Notes: generated by a model not told the origin, from the sequence alone. DNA of 64,000 bases from DASQBT01 sp963782495 (GCA_963782495.1 CAWAJU010000007.1:124001-188000), one strand, 5' to 3'; counted from the stretch's first letter, positions 47,084 through 55,403 are shown. Made by a program: numbers and translations.

Positions 47084-47147
47084 GTGAATTCTTCACATGC
47101 GCCCACTGCAATATCTCACGGTATCCGGATTCTGACCTGCGTACATT
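47084..47147 (+). promoter_or_regulatory. Regulated promoter A: GTGAA-N3-TTCAC dyad with -10-like box
   Basis: The dyad GTGAATTCTTCACA is at 47084-47097 and a -10-like TACATT followed by GG at 47142. The first dyad base lies 58 bases before the -10. The same layout occurs before four other units (52050, 53589, 55524, 56139). The dyad centre falls near -63 from a predicted start at about 47154, a class I activator position. No -35 box is seen. Confidence 0.65.
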
Positions 47148-47231
47148 GGTCCGCGTGGTCCACGAGTGATGATGGTTGCCCCGTGGATCATTGATCCACA
47201 GCAACCATCAATTCAGTTAAGGAGTTATGAC

Positions 47232-47504
47232 ATGAAGGAAATCATCAAGAAGCTTGGCGGTGAAAAGCCCGCCTGCATTGAAGCTGAAGACATCGCAGGC
47301 CTTGCCAAGGAGGCAGTCGGCCGCGCCCTGGCTGCGCGCCAGATCATGACCGAGCTGTCGGCGGAGCAAGCCGGCGCTGTTGGTGGTGGCGCATTCCTGC
47401 TTGCCCCCATCATTGCCGGCGGGCCCATCATCCGGTCCCTCAGCGCCGGCCTTGCGGTGCCCTCTGTGCCCTCGATGCCGGGCGCGTTCACCACGTTTGC
47501 CTGA
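47232..47504 (+). CDS. Double-glycine leader peptide 1 (export substrate, bacteriocin-like)
   Basis: A 90-residue precursor. The leader, about 53 residues, ends ELSAEQAGAVGGG, with Leu at -12, Ser at -11, Val at -4 and Gly at -2/-1 as in C39-processed peptides. The predicted 37-residue product starts AFLLAPIIAGGPIIRSL and is hydrophobic, with Pro/Gly and no Cys. The long helical leader is unusual. ATG 47232 has TAAGGAG 7 bases upstream. It is the first gene of the export cluster and is preceded by promoter A. An antibacterial or signalling role is inferred from the transport context. Confidence 0.75.
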   Translation: MKEIIKKLGGEKPACIEAEDIAGLAKEAVGRALAARQIMTELSAEQAGAVGGGAFLLAPIIAGGPIIRSLSAGLAVPSVPSMPGAFTTFA

Positions 47505-47509
47505 GGTCC

Positions 47510-47974
47510 ATGACCATGTCCGACAAACCCGAAACGCTTTGCCCCAGCGCCCAACCCGATTGGGAAGGGGCCCGGCTGTTTGCGGTGGTCGGTGGGACGC
47601 CGGATAGGCCGGAAACGGCCTATCTGGACCAGGCCCAGCCGGTGAGCCCCGAGCTTTTGGCGCTTGCCGGTCCGGTGGCGCCGGCGGAGGTATTCCGCTT
47701 CGCCGGAACTTGCGTCCGCACCGGCTGCCACCACTTCGACAGCGGTCGGGACACCTGCCGCCTCGCGGAAAAGACGGCTCGCGTCGTGCCCGTGATGTTC
47801 GAGAAACTGCCCAAGTGCGCCATCCGGCGCGACTGCCGGTGGTGGAAGCAGGAAGGCGTTGCAGCATGCAAGCGCTGTCCCCAGGTCGTCACGGTCAACT
47901 ACGCGCCGAGCGAGGAAATGCGCACCGCGGCGGATCCTTCCATCACCTCGGTCAGCAGCCCTGCGGGCGCCTGA
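47510..47974 (+). CDS. Cys-rich protein of unknown function in the peptide-export operon
   Basis: A 154-residue soluble protein with a conserved-looking Cys/His block: CVRTGCHHF, then DTCRLAEK, then LPKCAIRRDCRWWKQEG and ACKRCPQVVT. Seven Cys and two His could bind zinc or an iron-sulfur cluster. I recall similar blocks in uncharacterised cyanobacterial and proteobacterial proteins near peptide clusters, but know no function. It starts 5 bases after peptide 1 and is almost surely co-transcribed. Roles to consider: maturation, immunity or chaperone. Confidence 0.72.
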   Translation: MTMSDKPETLCPSAQPDWEGARLFAVVGGTPDRPETAYLDQAQPVSPELLALAGPVAPAEVFRFAGTCVRTGCHHFDSGRDTCRLAEKTARVVPVMFEKLPKCAIRRDCRWWKQEGVAACKRCPQVVTVNYAPSEEMRTAADPSITSVSSPAGA

Positions 47975-48010
47975 TCCCAGTTCTCTTCCTCTTTCGAAAG
48001 GAGTTTTACC

Positions 48011-48193
48011 ATGCAATCCCAAATCAGTTCCCAAGCACCTGAAGTTCTCGCCCAGAGCGAATGCAACGAGGTCGGTGGAGGTCTCAATCCCCAGCCTCTG
48101 CCCCCGGGAGCCGCAACGCGATTCCAGTATGCGGGAACGCTGCATAGCGTCTATGTCGACGGCGTTTACCGCGGCGACTATTACATCGGGTAA
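48011..48193 (+). CDS. Double-glycine leader peptide 2
   Basis: A 60-residue precursor. The 24-residue leader ends LAQSECNEVGGG, with Leu at -12, Glu at -8, Val at -4 and Gly-Gly at -2/-1. The 36-residue product begins LNPQPLPPG and is Tyr-rich at its end. The LNPQPLPPG motif recurs in other short bacterial peptides as far as I recall. AAAGGAG lies 7 bases before the ATG. No similarity to peptides 1 or 3 outside the leader pattern. Confidence 0.75.
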   Translation: MQSQISSQAPEVLAQSECNEVGGGLNPQPLPPGAATRFQYAGTLHSVYVDGVYRGDYYIG

Positions 48194-48265
48194 CCACCCG
48201 CGATCCGCGCAGGCCCCTTGGGCAGCGTCAGGCCGACAAATTCACATAGGAAAGGAAACAAAATC

Positions 48266-48427
48266 ATGCAAGACCAAATGTTCGAAGAACCCAATGAGCT
48301 CCAGACCATGACGGAGCTCGACGATGAAGCGCTCTCGTCGATCAGCGGAGGCTATCCGTGCAGCTACCTCGGCGTCGAGGACTGGAAGCTGATGATGTCC
48401 TACGAGTCCCGCAACTACTGTTGCTAA
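48266..48427 (+). CDS. Double-glycine leader peptide 3, Cys-containing
   Basis: A 53-residue precursor. The 29-residue acidic leader ends TELDDEALSSISGG, a classic double-glycine leader (Leu -12, Leu -7, Ile -4). The 24-residue product starts YPCSYLGVEDWK and ends in NYCC, so it holds three Cys and many aromatics, which allows disulfide or thioether modification. AAGGAAA precedes the ATG. It is the last peptide gene before a strong hairpin. Confidence 0.8.
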   Translation: MQDQMFEEPNELQTMTELDDEALSSISGGYPCSYLGVEDWKLMMSYESRNYCC

Positions 48428-48440
48428 GCCGCTCCTCCTT

Positions 48441-48492
48441 CCCCGCCGCTCCCGGGTGCTTCCTACCCTACGGGGCCGCGGCGGGGGCTTTT
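48441..48492 (+). terminator. Terminator/attenuator between peptide genes and transporter genes
   Basis: A 9-bp GC stem (CCCCGCCGC at 48441-48449 with GCGGCGGGG at 48478-48486), followed by GCTTTT. It should keep peptide transcripts more abundant than transporter transcripts by partial read-through. Confidence 0.75.
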
Positions 48493-48514
48493 ACGACCCT
48501 ATTTGCGACCGACC

Positions 48515-49762
48515 ATGAATCGCCCACTCTTTCGTGAGGAAGCCCGTTCGCAGCACCAGGACATGCTGCATGGAGAGGTGCTGATGGCACGCTCGCCGAC
48601 TGTCATGCTGTTCGGCCTGGTCGCGACGCTGATTGCGGTGATGCTGGTGTGCTTTGCGATCTGGGGACAATACACGCGCAAGGAACACGTCCTTGGTTAC
48701 CTCGCGCCGACCCGCGGCCTGATCAAGATCTTCACCCCGCAGAACGGCACCGTGCTGGAGAAGCGTGTCCGTGAGGGCCAAGCGGTGAAACGCGGCGACG
48801 TGTTGTTGGTCATCTCGAGCGAGCGCGCAACCGCGTCTACTCCGGATGCCCAGGCGACCATGTTTGCAGACCTTCGCCAACGGCGGGACAGTCTGCGGCA
48901 GGAGCAAGCAAAGCAAAGAGAGATCGACGCGCTGACCAGCGACGGCATCGGCGAGCGCATGCATGGGCTGCAAGCAGAGATCCGTGAAGCGCAGGCCCAG
49001 TTGGAGCTGCAACAGCGTCGCGTGGCCGGGGCCGAGCGCACCGTGGCCCGTCATGAACAATTGGTGGCGGCGCACTTTGTTTCGGAGGCAACCTTGCAGC
49101 AAAAGCAGGACGAACTCATCGACCAGCGCAATCAGCTGGCCCAAATCCAGCGCAGCATCACCAGCCTCAACAGTGACCTCAACGCCGCCCGTCTCGAGCT
49201 GGCGGCCTCCGGTCTCAAGCGGGCCAACAACACGGCCGGCATCGAGCGCCAGATCTCCGAACTGGCGCAGCAACTCACCGAGGCCGACACTCGGCGCGGC
49301 GTGGTCCTCACCGCTCCGGCCGACGGAACCGTCACCACCATCCTGGCCGAGGTGGGCCAGGCGGCGACCCCGAATGCACCGCTGCTCTCCATCCTGCCGG
49401 CCGGTGCCGAACTGCAGGCCCAGCTGCTGGTGCCTACCCGGGCGGCCGGGTTCATCCGGCCCGGCCAACAGGTGGCCCTGCGCTATGAGGCTTTTCCCTA
49501 CCAACGCTTCGGGCACCACATAGGAAAGGTGACTGAAGTCGGCCGCACGGTGATCCAGCCCAACGAATCCAGCCTGCCCATGCCAGTGCAGGAGCCGGTC
49601 TATCGGGTCACCGTGCGTTTGCCCATGCAGCAGGTGCGCGCCTATGGCCAGGCCATGGCGCTGCAGGCCGGCATGGCGGTGGACGCGGATATCCGCATCG
49701 ACCGCCGCCGCTTGATCGAATGGGTGTTCGATCCGCTGCTGTCCATAACCGGCCGCGTCTGA
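48515..49762 (+). CDS. HlyD/CvaA-type membrane fusion protein for peptide export
   Basis: A 415-residue periplasmic adaptor. It has an N-terminal cytosolic stub, one membrane helix (about 30-52), a barrel-sandwich start (GLIKIFTPQNGTVLEKRVRE), and a long coiled coil (about 110-240). The second lipoyl half follows (GVVLTAPADGTVTTILAEVG), then a beta-barrel domain. It links the ABC transporter to an outer-membrane TolC-type channel, which is not in this window. The ATG at 48515 is used; a TTG 12 bases earlier is possible. The next gene, 12 bases on, is its transporter. Confidence 0.92.
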   Translation: MNRPLFREEARSQHQDMLHGEVLMARSPTVMLFGLVATLIAVMLVCFAIWGQYTRKEHVLGYLAPTRGLIKIFTPQNGTVLEKRVREGQAVKRGDVLLVISSERATASTPDAQATMFADLRQRRDSLRQEQAKQREIDALTSDGIGERMHGLQAEIREAQAQLELQQRRVAGAERTVARHEQLVAAHFVSEATLQQKQDELIDQRNQLAQIQRSITSLNSDLNAARLELAASGLKRANNTAGIERQISELAQQLTEADTRRGVVLTAPADGTVTTILAEVGQAATPNAPLLSILPAGAELQAQLLVPTRAAGFIRPGQQVALRYEAFPYQRFGHHIGKVTEVGRTVIQPNESSLPMPVQEPVYRVTVRLPMQQVRAYGQAMALQAGMAVDADIRIDRRRLIEWVFDPLLSITGRV

Positions 49763-49774
49763 GGAGGCATACCC

Positions 49775-51961
49775 ATGCTCGATTTCAGCCTTGCCCGCCG
49801 TACCCCCGTAATCCTGCAGGCCGAGGCCGCCGAGTGCGGTCTGGCCTGCGTGGCCATGGTAGCGGGCTATCATGGCCTTCGAATTGACCTCGCAACGCTG
49901 CGCGCGCGTCATGCGATTTCGCTGCGCGGTTCGACACTGGCGGATCTGATGCGGCTGGCAGGCCAGCTCCAACTCGCCCCGCGCCCTCTGCGGCTCGAAC
50001 TCGATCATCTTCCGCAACTCAAGCTGCCCTGTGTACTGCACTGGGACTTCAACCATTTCGTCGTCCTCACCCGGCTGCGCGGCGACCGCGTGACGCTACA
50101 CGATCCAGCCACCGGCCAGCGTGAATTGAGCCGTGCGGAGTTTTCCAAGCATTTCACCGGCGTGGCCCTGGAACTCGCCCCCACGCACGAATTTTCACCG
50201 CGCAGCGAAACCCGAAAGATCAAGCTCTCCAGTCTCATCGGCCGCCTGCATGGAATGGGCGGCACCGTCACACAGGTGCTGATGCTGGCGCTGGTGCTGC
50301 AGGTATTCGCCATCATCGCCCCGTTCTACATGCAGTGGGTCGTGGACCAGGCCCTGGTGTCCCAGGATCGCGATCTGGTCAGCGTGCTTGGCGTCGGTTT
50401 CCTGTTGCTGGCCATCGTGCAGGCTGGAGTCACGGCGTTGCGGGCTTGGGTGTTGATGGTGCTCGGCACCAGCCTCAATCTCCAGCTGCTGAGGAATCTG
50501 TTCCGCCATCTGATCCGTCTGCCCATGGCCTGGTTCGACAAGCGGCACCTCGGCGACATCGTGTCGCGCTTCGAATCGCTCAACGTGATCCAGCGCACCT
50601 TGACCACCGGCTTCCTGGAGGCCTTGATCGATGGCGTGATGGCCATCGTCACCCTTGGCATGATGCTGTTCTATAGCCTTCCCCTGGCCATGGTGGGGAT
50701 CGTGGCCGCCACAGCCTACGCCATCTTGCGCTTCGGGCTGTATCGTCCCCTGCGGCTCGCAACCGAGGAGCAGATTGTGCGTGGCGCCAAACAGCAAAGC
50801 CACTTTCTCGAAACCGTGCGCGGCATGCAGAGCATCAAGTTGTTTGCCCACGAGTCCCCGCGCGCGGCGGCATGGCAGAACCTGGCGGTCAACCAGTTCA
50901 ACGCGGGCATTCGCACCCAACGCCTGGGCATTCTCTATCAGGGCCTGAATGGACTGCTGTTCGGTGTCGAGAACGTCGTGACCATTTGGCTCGGCTCCCT
51001 GCTCGTGCTCAACGTCGCCCAGGGCAGCGGCTTCTCGGTCGGGATGCTGTTTGCTTTCATTTCCTACAAGACCCAGTTCGTGCAGCGGGTGTCGGCCCTG
51101 ATCGAGAAGGGGCTGGAACTGCGCATGCTCGGGCTGCACACCGAGCGCGTAGCGGATATCGCGCTCACGCCCGCCGAAACCCGGGACGAATACGACGATC
51201 CGCTTGTCGCCCCGGTCGAGGGCGACATCGAGGTCAAGCACTTGAGCTTTCGCCACTCCGAGGCCGAGCCGATGGTATTGCAGGACATCAGCTTCAGCGT
51301 GCGCGCGGGCGAGTCGGTGGCCATTGTCGGGCCCTCCGGGGGCGGCAAAACCACCCTGGTCAAGCTCATGCTCGGTCTGCTCCAACCCACCGAGGGCAGC
51401 ATAGCGGTGGATGGCATTCCGCTTTCCCAGCTCGGGCTGACGCGATACCGGCGTGCCGTCGCCAGCGTGATGCAGGAAGACCAGCTGTTTGCCGGTTCGA
51501 TCAGCGAAAACATCTGCTTCTTCGATCCGCAACCCGACCCTCAGCGCATCGAAACCAGCGCCCGGCTGGCCGCCATCCATGACGACATTGTCGCCATGCC
51601 CATGCAATACAACACGCTGGTGGGCGACATGGGCACGGTCGTGTCCGGCGGCCAGAAGCAGCGCCTGCTGCTGGCCCGCGCCCTTTACCGCCAGCCGCGC
51701 ATTCTCATGCTTGATGAAGCAACCAGCCATCTGGACATCACCCGCGAGCGCTCGGTCAACGAGGCGATCCAAACCCTGATACTTACCCGCATCATCGTCG
51801 CCCACCGGCCCGAAACGATCGCCAGTGCAGATCGGGTGATCGTGCTGGAAAAAGGTCGGATCATTGCCGACGCTCCAACTCAAAAACCGTTTTCCGCTGC
51901 GGAACCCGTACCGCGTCCACTTGAGAGAGAACGCATGGCCGCGGCCTCCTGCCTGACCTGA
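49775..51961 (+). CDS. C39-peptidase-containing ABC peptide exporter (CvaB-like)
   Basis: A 728-residue exporter that both cleaves double-glycine leaders and exports the product. The N-terminal C39 peptidase has its catalytic triad: C21 in AAECGLACVAM, H94 in WDFNHFVVL and D110 in HDPATGQ. Six membrane helices follow (about 165-460), then an ATPase domain. It has Walker A GPSGGGKTT near 519-527, signature VVSGGQKQRLLLARA and Walker B ILMLDEATSHLD. All parts look intact. With the HlyD protein upstream it forms a two-thirds complete type I system. Confidence 0.95.
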   Translation: MLDFSLARRTPVILQAEAAECGLACVAMVAGYHGLRIDLATLRARHAISLRGSTLADLMRLAGQLQLAPRPLRLELDHLPQLKLPCVLHWDFNHFVVLTRLRGDRVTLHDPATGQRELSRAEFSKHFTGVALELAPTHEFSPRSETRKIKLSSLIGRLHGMGGTVTQVLMLALVLQVFAIIAPFYMQWVVDQALVSQDRDLVSVLGVGFLLLAIVQAGVTALRAWVLMVLGTSLNLQLLRNLFRHLIRLPMAWFDKRHLGDIVSRFESLNVIQRTLTTGFLEALIDGVMAIVTLGMMLFYSLPLAMVGIVAATAYAILRFGLYRPLRLATEEQIVRGAKQQSHFLETVRGMQSIKLFAHESPRAAAWQNLAVNQFNAGIRTQRLGILYQGLNGLLFGVENVVTIWLGSLLVLNVAQGSGFSVGMLFAFISYKTQFVQRVSALIEKGLELRMLGLHTERVADIALTPAETRDEYDDPLVAPVEGDIEVKHLSFRHSEAEPMVLQDISFSVRAGESVAIVGPSGGGKTTLVKLMLGLLQPTEGSIAVDGIPLSQLGLTRYRRAVASVMQEDQLFAGSISENICFFDPQPDPQRIETSARLAAIHDDIVAMPMQYNTLVGDMGTVVSGGQKQRLLLARALYRQPRILMLDEATSHLDITRERSVNEAIQTLILTRIIVAHRPETIASADRVIVLEKGRIIADAPTQKPFSAAEPVPRPLERERMAAASCLT

Positions 51962-52049
51962 CAGATCCCATCACGCTGCTGAAATTCGCCGGTGCGTGAG
52001 CTCCAATCATCCGATTACCTGCCTGCGCCATGGCATTCGGCCTGCAGAT

Positions 52050-52113
52050 GTGAATAGTTCACGCTTGATCTGTGATCGCCTCCACTGAGCGCCTAGCCCA
52101 ACCGGCATACAGT
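52050..52113 (+). promoter_or_regulatory. Regulated promoter B before the DsrE-like gene
   Basis: Dyad GTGAATAGTTCACG at 52050-52063 and TACAGT followed by GA at 52108. Spacing between the first dyad base and the -10 is 58 bases, identical to promoter A. The bases before the -10 (CCGGCA) also resemble promoter A (CCTGCG). Confidence 0.62.
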
Positions 52114-52120
52114 GAATTGC

Positions 52121-52147
52121 GAGCCAGGCTTGATTCAAGCTTGGCTC
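52121..52147 (+). other. Hairpin near the predicted start of transcript B
   Basis: GAGCCAGGCTT pairs imperfectly with AAGCTTGGCTC around a 5-base loop. It begins at about the transcription start predicted from promoter B, so the RNA would carry a 5' hairpin, perhaps for stability. Confidence 0.5.
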
Positions 52148-52243
52148 GGAAGGCAGCCAGTACCGGCAGCAGAACCGGCCAGAAGACATGGCAAGCCGGG
52201 TTGGCCGTTTCAATGGATTTGATTAGAAGACAAGGGAGCCACA

Positions 52244-52711
52244 ATGACACCAGGCAAGAATATCGCCACTCTTTCCGGCAGCGCATCGCTGGAGTTCAGT
52301 TCTCCACTCCAGTCCTTCCCTGTGCAGGAATCGGGGCCGCCCAATTGCACCATCATCCTCTCCGCCGGAGTCGAAGATGGCGGCGTGCGCGCCACTTTGG
52401 CCTTGTCCATGGCCTGTACCGCCTTGTCCATGGACATGGACACCCATGTGTTCCTGGTGGGATCGGGTCGGGACTGGGCCTACCAGGCTTCCAGCCGCGA
52501 GGTCAGGATTGACGGGTTTCCGGACCTGCATGAATTGCTCCAGGAGTATCTGGCTCTGGGCGGGAGCATCGGCGTATGCGCCGCCTGCGAGGCGGCCCTT
52601 TGCGGCTCACCATACGCCGCAGCGGACCCGCCTCGCTGGCCGGGGATAGAAGTCCAGGGCATGGCCACGGTGATGGAACGAGTGATCGCCGGCCGGGTGG
52701 TCACCTTTTGA
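52244..52711 (+). CDS. DsrE/DsrF-like small sulfur-relay-type protein
   Basis: A 155-residue protein with the DsrE fold pattern: strand NCTIILSAGVED, helix ALSMACTALSM, strand HVFLVGSG, then LALGGSIGVCAACEAALCG with three Cys near the position of the DsrE active Cys, and a terminal strand. In sulfur metabolism such proteins carry persulfide sulfur. No dsr genes are near, so the substrate is unknown. GGGAGCC lies before the ATG. It is preceded by promoter B and may share a transcript with the PEP-CTERM gene. Confidence 0.75.
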   Translation: MTPGKNIATLSGSASLEFSSPLQSFPVQESGPPNCTIILSAGVEDGGVRATLALSMACTALSMDMDTHVFLVGSGRDWAYQASSREVRIDGFPDLHELLQEYLALGGSIGVCAACEAALCGSPYAAADPPRWPGIEVQGMATVMERVIAGRVVTF

Positions 52712-52857
52712 AGGGCATTCGGGCGATGCCTGATAACGATGAAACAGCTTCAGGCAAGTCGTGATGCGCGATGCCTTCTGCGGCCCGATCGACTGAGACT
52801 GCCCCTGACGATGCAAGCTCATTTCAAGAACAGCAAGACCCAAACAGGGAGAGCGTC

Positions 52858-53568
52858 ATGACGACCAGAAGAATGCCTTATTCTCTACTCGCAGTGCTGG
52901 GAGTGTGCTTCACGCTGTCGAGTCCGGCTTACGCTGACGTTATCCTGGTTGGGACACCCACGAGCTGCCACTGTGGCGCCTGGGATTCGCAATTTCTTCC
53001 GCCCGGACCCAACAACTTCATGTATGCAACCCAGTTTTCGCTGTCGAGCAACCAGGCGGTGACCTCGATTGATGTCTCCCTGTTCGGTGACCAGGGTGCG
53101 AGCTTTGCGCTCTCCCTGCTGGATGCCCTGGCGGGCGGCATCGCCGACATCGTCGCGACCGAAGACCTGAGCATTTCAAGTCAGAATTTGCTTGCCACAT
53201 ACAGTCTTCCAGTGAACAAGAATCTGGCCGCAGGGACATACTTTCTGGCGCTTACCGAGGCCGTCGGTTATCAGCTGCTCGTGGGTTGGGACATTGCGGA
53301 TAGGGTATTCAGGACCACTGCGGGGACCGTTACCGATGGAATGTGGGAGCTGAATGCTGCGAGCGGCGCATGGAATTTCCTGCCCTTTCCTGGCGGCACG
53401 CCGGGCGTGTTTCCTGTCTTCGGCTCCAATCCAGGTTCCGGATCGGCAACGGTTCCCGAGCCCGGGAGTCTGGCGATGCTCATTCTCGGATTGGCCAGCC
53501 TGACATTGATGCGTCGGCGAAATGCGCTCTGTCTCGCCCCGAGTTCGCACAGTCCAAGGGCTCGGTAA
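52858..53568 (+). CDS. PEP-CTERM sorted exported protein
   Basis: A 236-residue exported protein with a signal peptide (LLAVLGVCFTLSSPAYA) and a beta-rich body. The C-terminal signal is VPEPGSLAMLILGLASLTLM followed by RRR. A 15-residue tail extends past the Arg cluster, which is longer than usual. Two Cys lie near the N-terminus (SCHCGAW). GGGAGAG lies 4 bases before the ATG. It follows the DsrE-like gene by 146 bases with no terminator between. An exosortase must be encoded elsewhere. Confidence 0.86.
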   Translation: MTTRRMPYSLLAVLGVCFTLSSPAYADVILVGTPTSCHCGAWDSQFLPPGPNNFMYATQFSLSSNQAVTSIDVSLFGDQGASFALSLLDALAGGIADIVATEDLSISSQNLLATYSLPVNKNLAAGTYFLALTEAVGYQLLVGWDIADRVFRTTAGTVTDGMWELNAASGAWNFLPFPGGTPGVFPVFGSNPGSGSATVPEPGSLAMLILGLASLTLMRRRNALCLAPSSHSPRAR

Positions 53569-53588
53569 GACCGGGAGTGCTGAGCCGG

Positions 53589-53652
53589 GTGAATTTTTCG
53601 CATCATCGCCGTGCGGCAATTCACGGCATCGACCATCTCCTTTCAGTACGCT
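53589..53652 (+). promoter_or_regulatory. Regulated promoter C before the propeller-like gene
   Basis: A slightly degenerate dyad GTGAATTTTTCGCA at 53589-53602 and TACGCT followed by GA at 53647, again 58 bases apart from first dyad base to -10. Confidence 0.5.
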
Positions 53653-53775
53653 GACAAGACCTTCCCAGCAACGCTGAAAACGGCAGAGCGGGGATCACAC
53701 TTCCGGTCCTGTTCACGATCATACGGACCCGGTGCAGGCGTTCTGGAAGACCCTGAGGACAAAGGAGGCCATGAA

Positions 53776-54687
53776 ATGACAACAGGATACGGTCGGCAGG
53801 CGAATTCCGATGAAATGACGGCGCCGCTGAGGACGCTCATTGAACTCTGCGCAACGCAAAGTGAACGGCTGGGCCACTTGTCCGGCCAGATGGCCAAGGT
53901 CGTTTCGGTGCTGGAACGCCTCTCCGGGCACATCGGTGACTCCCGCAGCGAAACACGTATCCACCCGGCGCCGGCGGAAGTCGCCGCCATTGGTGCGCGT
54001 GCGGGACGCGTCACGCTGCCTGACGAGTGTGTGCCGGTTGACCTTGGCTCGGGACAACCCGCCAACATCGAATCACTTCTAGGTGTTGTCCATCCGAAAC
54101 GCGCCTACGGTGCGCCCTCCTCGCCCCCTGGCAGCGCTGCACCCGCTTTCCGGCCCGATGGCGACGATATCTGCCAGGCCAAGTGCGGCAATGTGGTGCT
54201 GGCTGTCGGACGCGGCCATGCCGGCTACTCCGCCGACGGCGGAAATACCTTTACCCCGCTCAATCCGAGCACCACCTTTCCCCATTGGACCGATGGCGGC
54301 TCGTGCTGCGACCAGGCAGCACAGTACTTGCCCGGCGTTGACCGCTTTGTCTGGATCATGCAGTTCAGCCCCGGCGCGAATGGCCACAACTGTCTGCGCA
54401 TTGCCGCAGCCAGCCCGCGCGAGATGATCTGTACCAAATTCACGGGCTGGACATTTTGGGACTTGAGCGCCGCGCGGCCCAGCTTGGACAAGGGCATGAA
54501 CCGCCCTGAAATCTCGGCAAGCCGGAATGTTCTCCGTGTCACCATCGGTCAGCGCGAAACGGGCTTGTCCGTCCTGGAGTTTCCTCTCCAGGCAATCCGG
54601 GCGGGCGGACCTGCCCACTGGCGCCTTCATATCCAGTCCAATTCAGCGCGTTCTCGCGAAGGCCGTTTGCATTCACTTGCCGGCTAG
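53776..54687 (+). CDS. BNR/sialidase-propeller-like protein, apparently truncated
   Basis: A 303-residue protein without a signal peptide. Residues 10-60 form a probable coiled coil (LCATQSERLGHLSGQMAKVV). From about 140 on it resembles bacterial beta-propeller proteins with an Asp-box-like turn (YSADGGNTFTPLNP), DGGSCCDQAAQYLPGVDRFV and LRIAAASPRE. The propeller stops early, around residue 280, and the last 25 residues look unrelated, so the gene may have lost its 3' end. ATG 53776 has AAAGGAGG 7 bases upstream. It is followed 5 bases later by the PurU-like gene. Confidence 0.68.
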   Translation: MTTGYGRQANSDEMTAPLRTLIELCATQSERLGHLSGQMAKVVSVLERLSGHIGDSRSETRIHPAPAEVAAIGARAGRVTLPDECVPVDLGSGQPANIESLLGVVHPKRAYGAPSSPPGSAAPAFRPDGDDICQAKCGNVVLAVGRGHAGYSADGGNTFTPLNPSTTFPHWTDGGSCCDQAAQYLPGVDRFVWIMQFSPGANGHNCLRIAAASPREMICTKFTGWTFWDLSAARPSLDKGMNRPEISASRNVLRVTIGQRETGLSVLEFPLQAIRAGGPAHWRLHIQSNSARSREGRLHSLAG

Positions 54688-54692
54688 GAAAC

Positions 54693-55403
54693 ATGGCAGA
54701 TTGCCGGCCCCGCATGGCTATCTTCGTCTCACGGCGCGACCACTGTCTCGCCGAGCTGCTTCGCGCGCACCGCAGCGGCGAGCTGGATTGCCAGATCCCG
54801 CTGATCATAGGCAACCACATCGATCTTCACGTGCTGGCCGAGGCCTTCGGCATTGTCGTCCACCACATTTCGGTAGAGCGCGATCTTCGGGACCGGGCTG
54901 AAGCGATCGAGCTTGACCTGCTGCGCGAGCACCGGGTGGATCTGATCGTGTTGGCCCGCTACATGCAGGTGCTATCTCCCGCGTTTGTCCGACACTATGA
55001 GAACCGGATCATAAACATCCACCACTCCCTGCTGCCTGCTTTCGCTGGTGCCCAGCCGTATCATCGGGCTTACGAAAGGGGTGTGAAGATAATTGGGGCC
55101 ACCGCACACTATGCGACCGAAGTGCTGGACGACGGCCCCATCATTGAGCAGGATGTGATACGTGTCAGCCATAGAGACAGCGTGCAGGACCTGATACGGA
55201 AGGGCGCGGACCTGGAAAGGACTGTGCTCACCCGAGCGGTCAAGTGGCACATCAGCAACCGGGTCCAGGTTCACATGAACAAAACCGTGGTGCTTGATCA
55301 TGATCAGCACATTGCGCGTTCAATGCGCGGCAGAAGCCAGGTCTCGCACGGCGGCTGCGGGGCTGGCTTAGACATCACCGGGGCCCTGCCAACGTCGCCG
55401 TGA
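54693..55403 (+). CDS. Formyltetrahydrofolate-hydrolase-like protein lacking the ACT domain
   Basis: A 236-residue protein matching the catalytic half of PurU, which splits 10-formyl-THF to formate and THF. It has FVSRRDHCLAELL, the motif NIHHSLLPAF with catalytic Asn and His, and GATAHYATEVLDDGPIIEQD with the catalytic Asp. PurU usually has an N-terminal ACT domain of about 80 residues; here the protein starts straight at the formyl-transferase fold. The C-terminus has about 30 extra residues after the usual end (HMNKTVVLD). It may be unregulated or use another formyl donor. Probably co-transcribed from promoter C. Confidence 0.8.
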   Translation: MADCRPRMAIFVSRRDHCLAELLRAHRSGELDCQIPLIIGNHIDLHVLAEAFGIVVHHISVERDLRDRAEAIELDLLREHRVDLIVLARYMQVLSPAFVRHYENRIINIHHSLLPAFAGAQPYHRAYERGVKIIGATAHYATEVLDDGPIIEQDVIRVSHRDSVQDLIRKGADLERTVLTRAVKWHISNRVQVHMNKTVVLDHDQHIARSMRGRSQVSHGGCGAGLDITGALPTSP

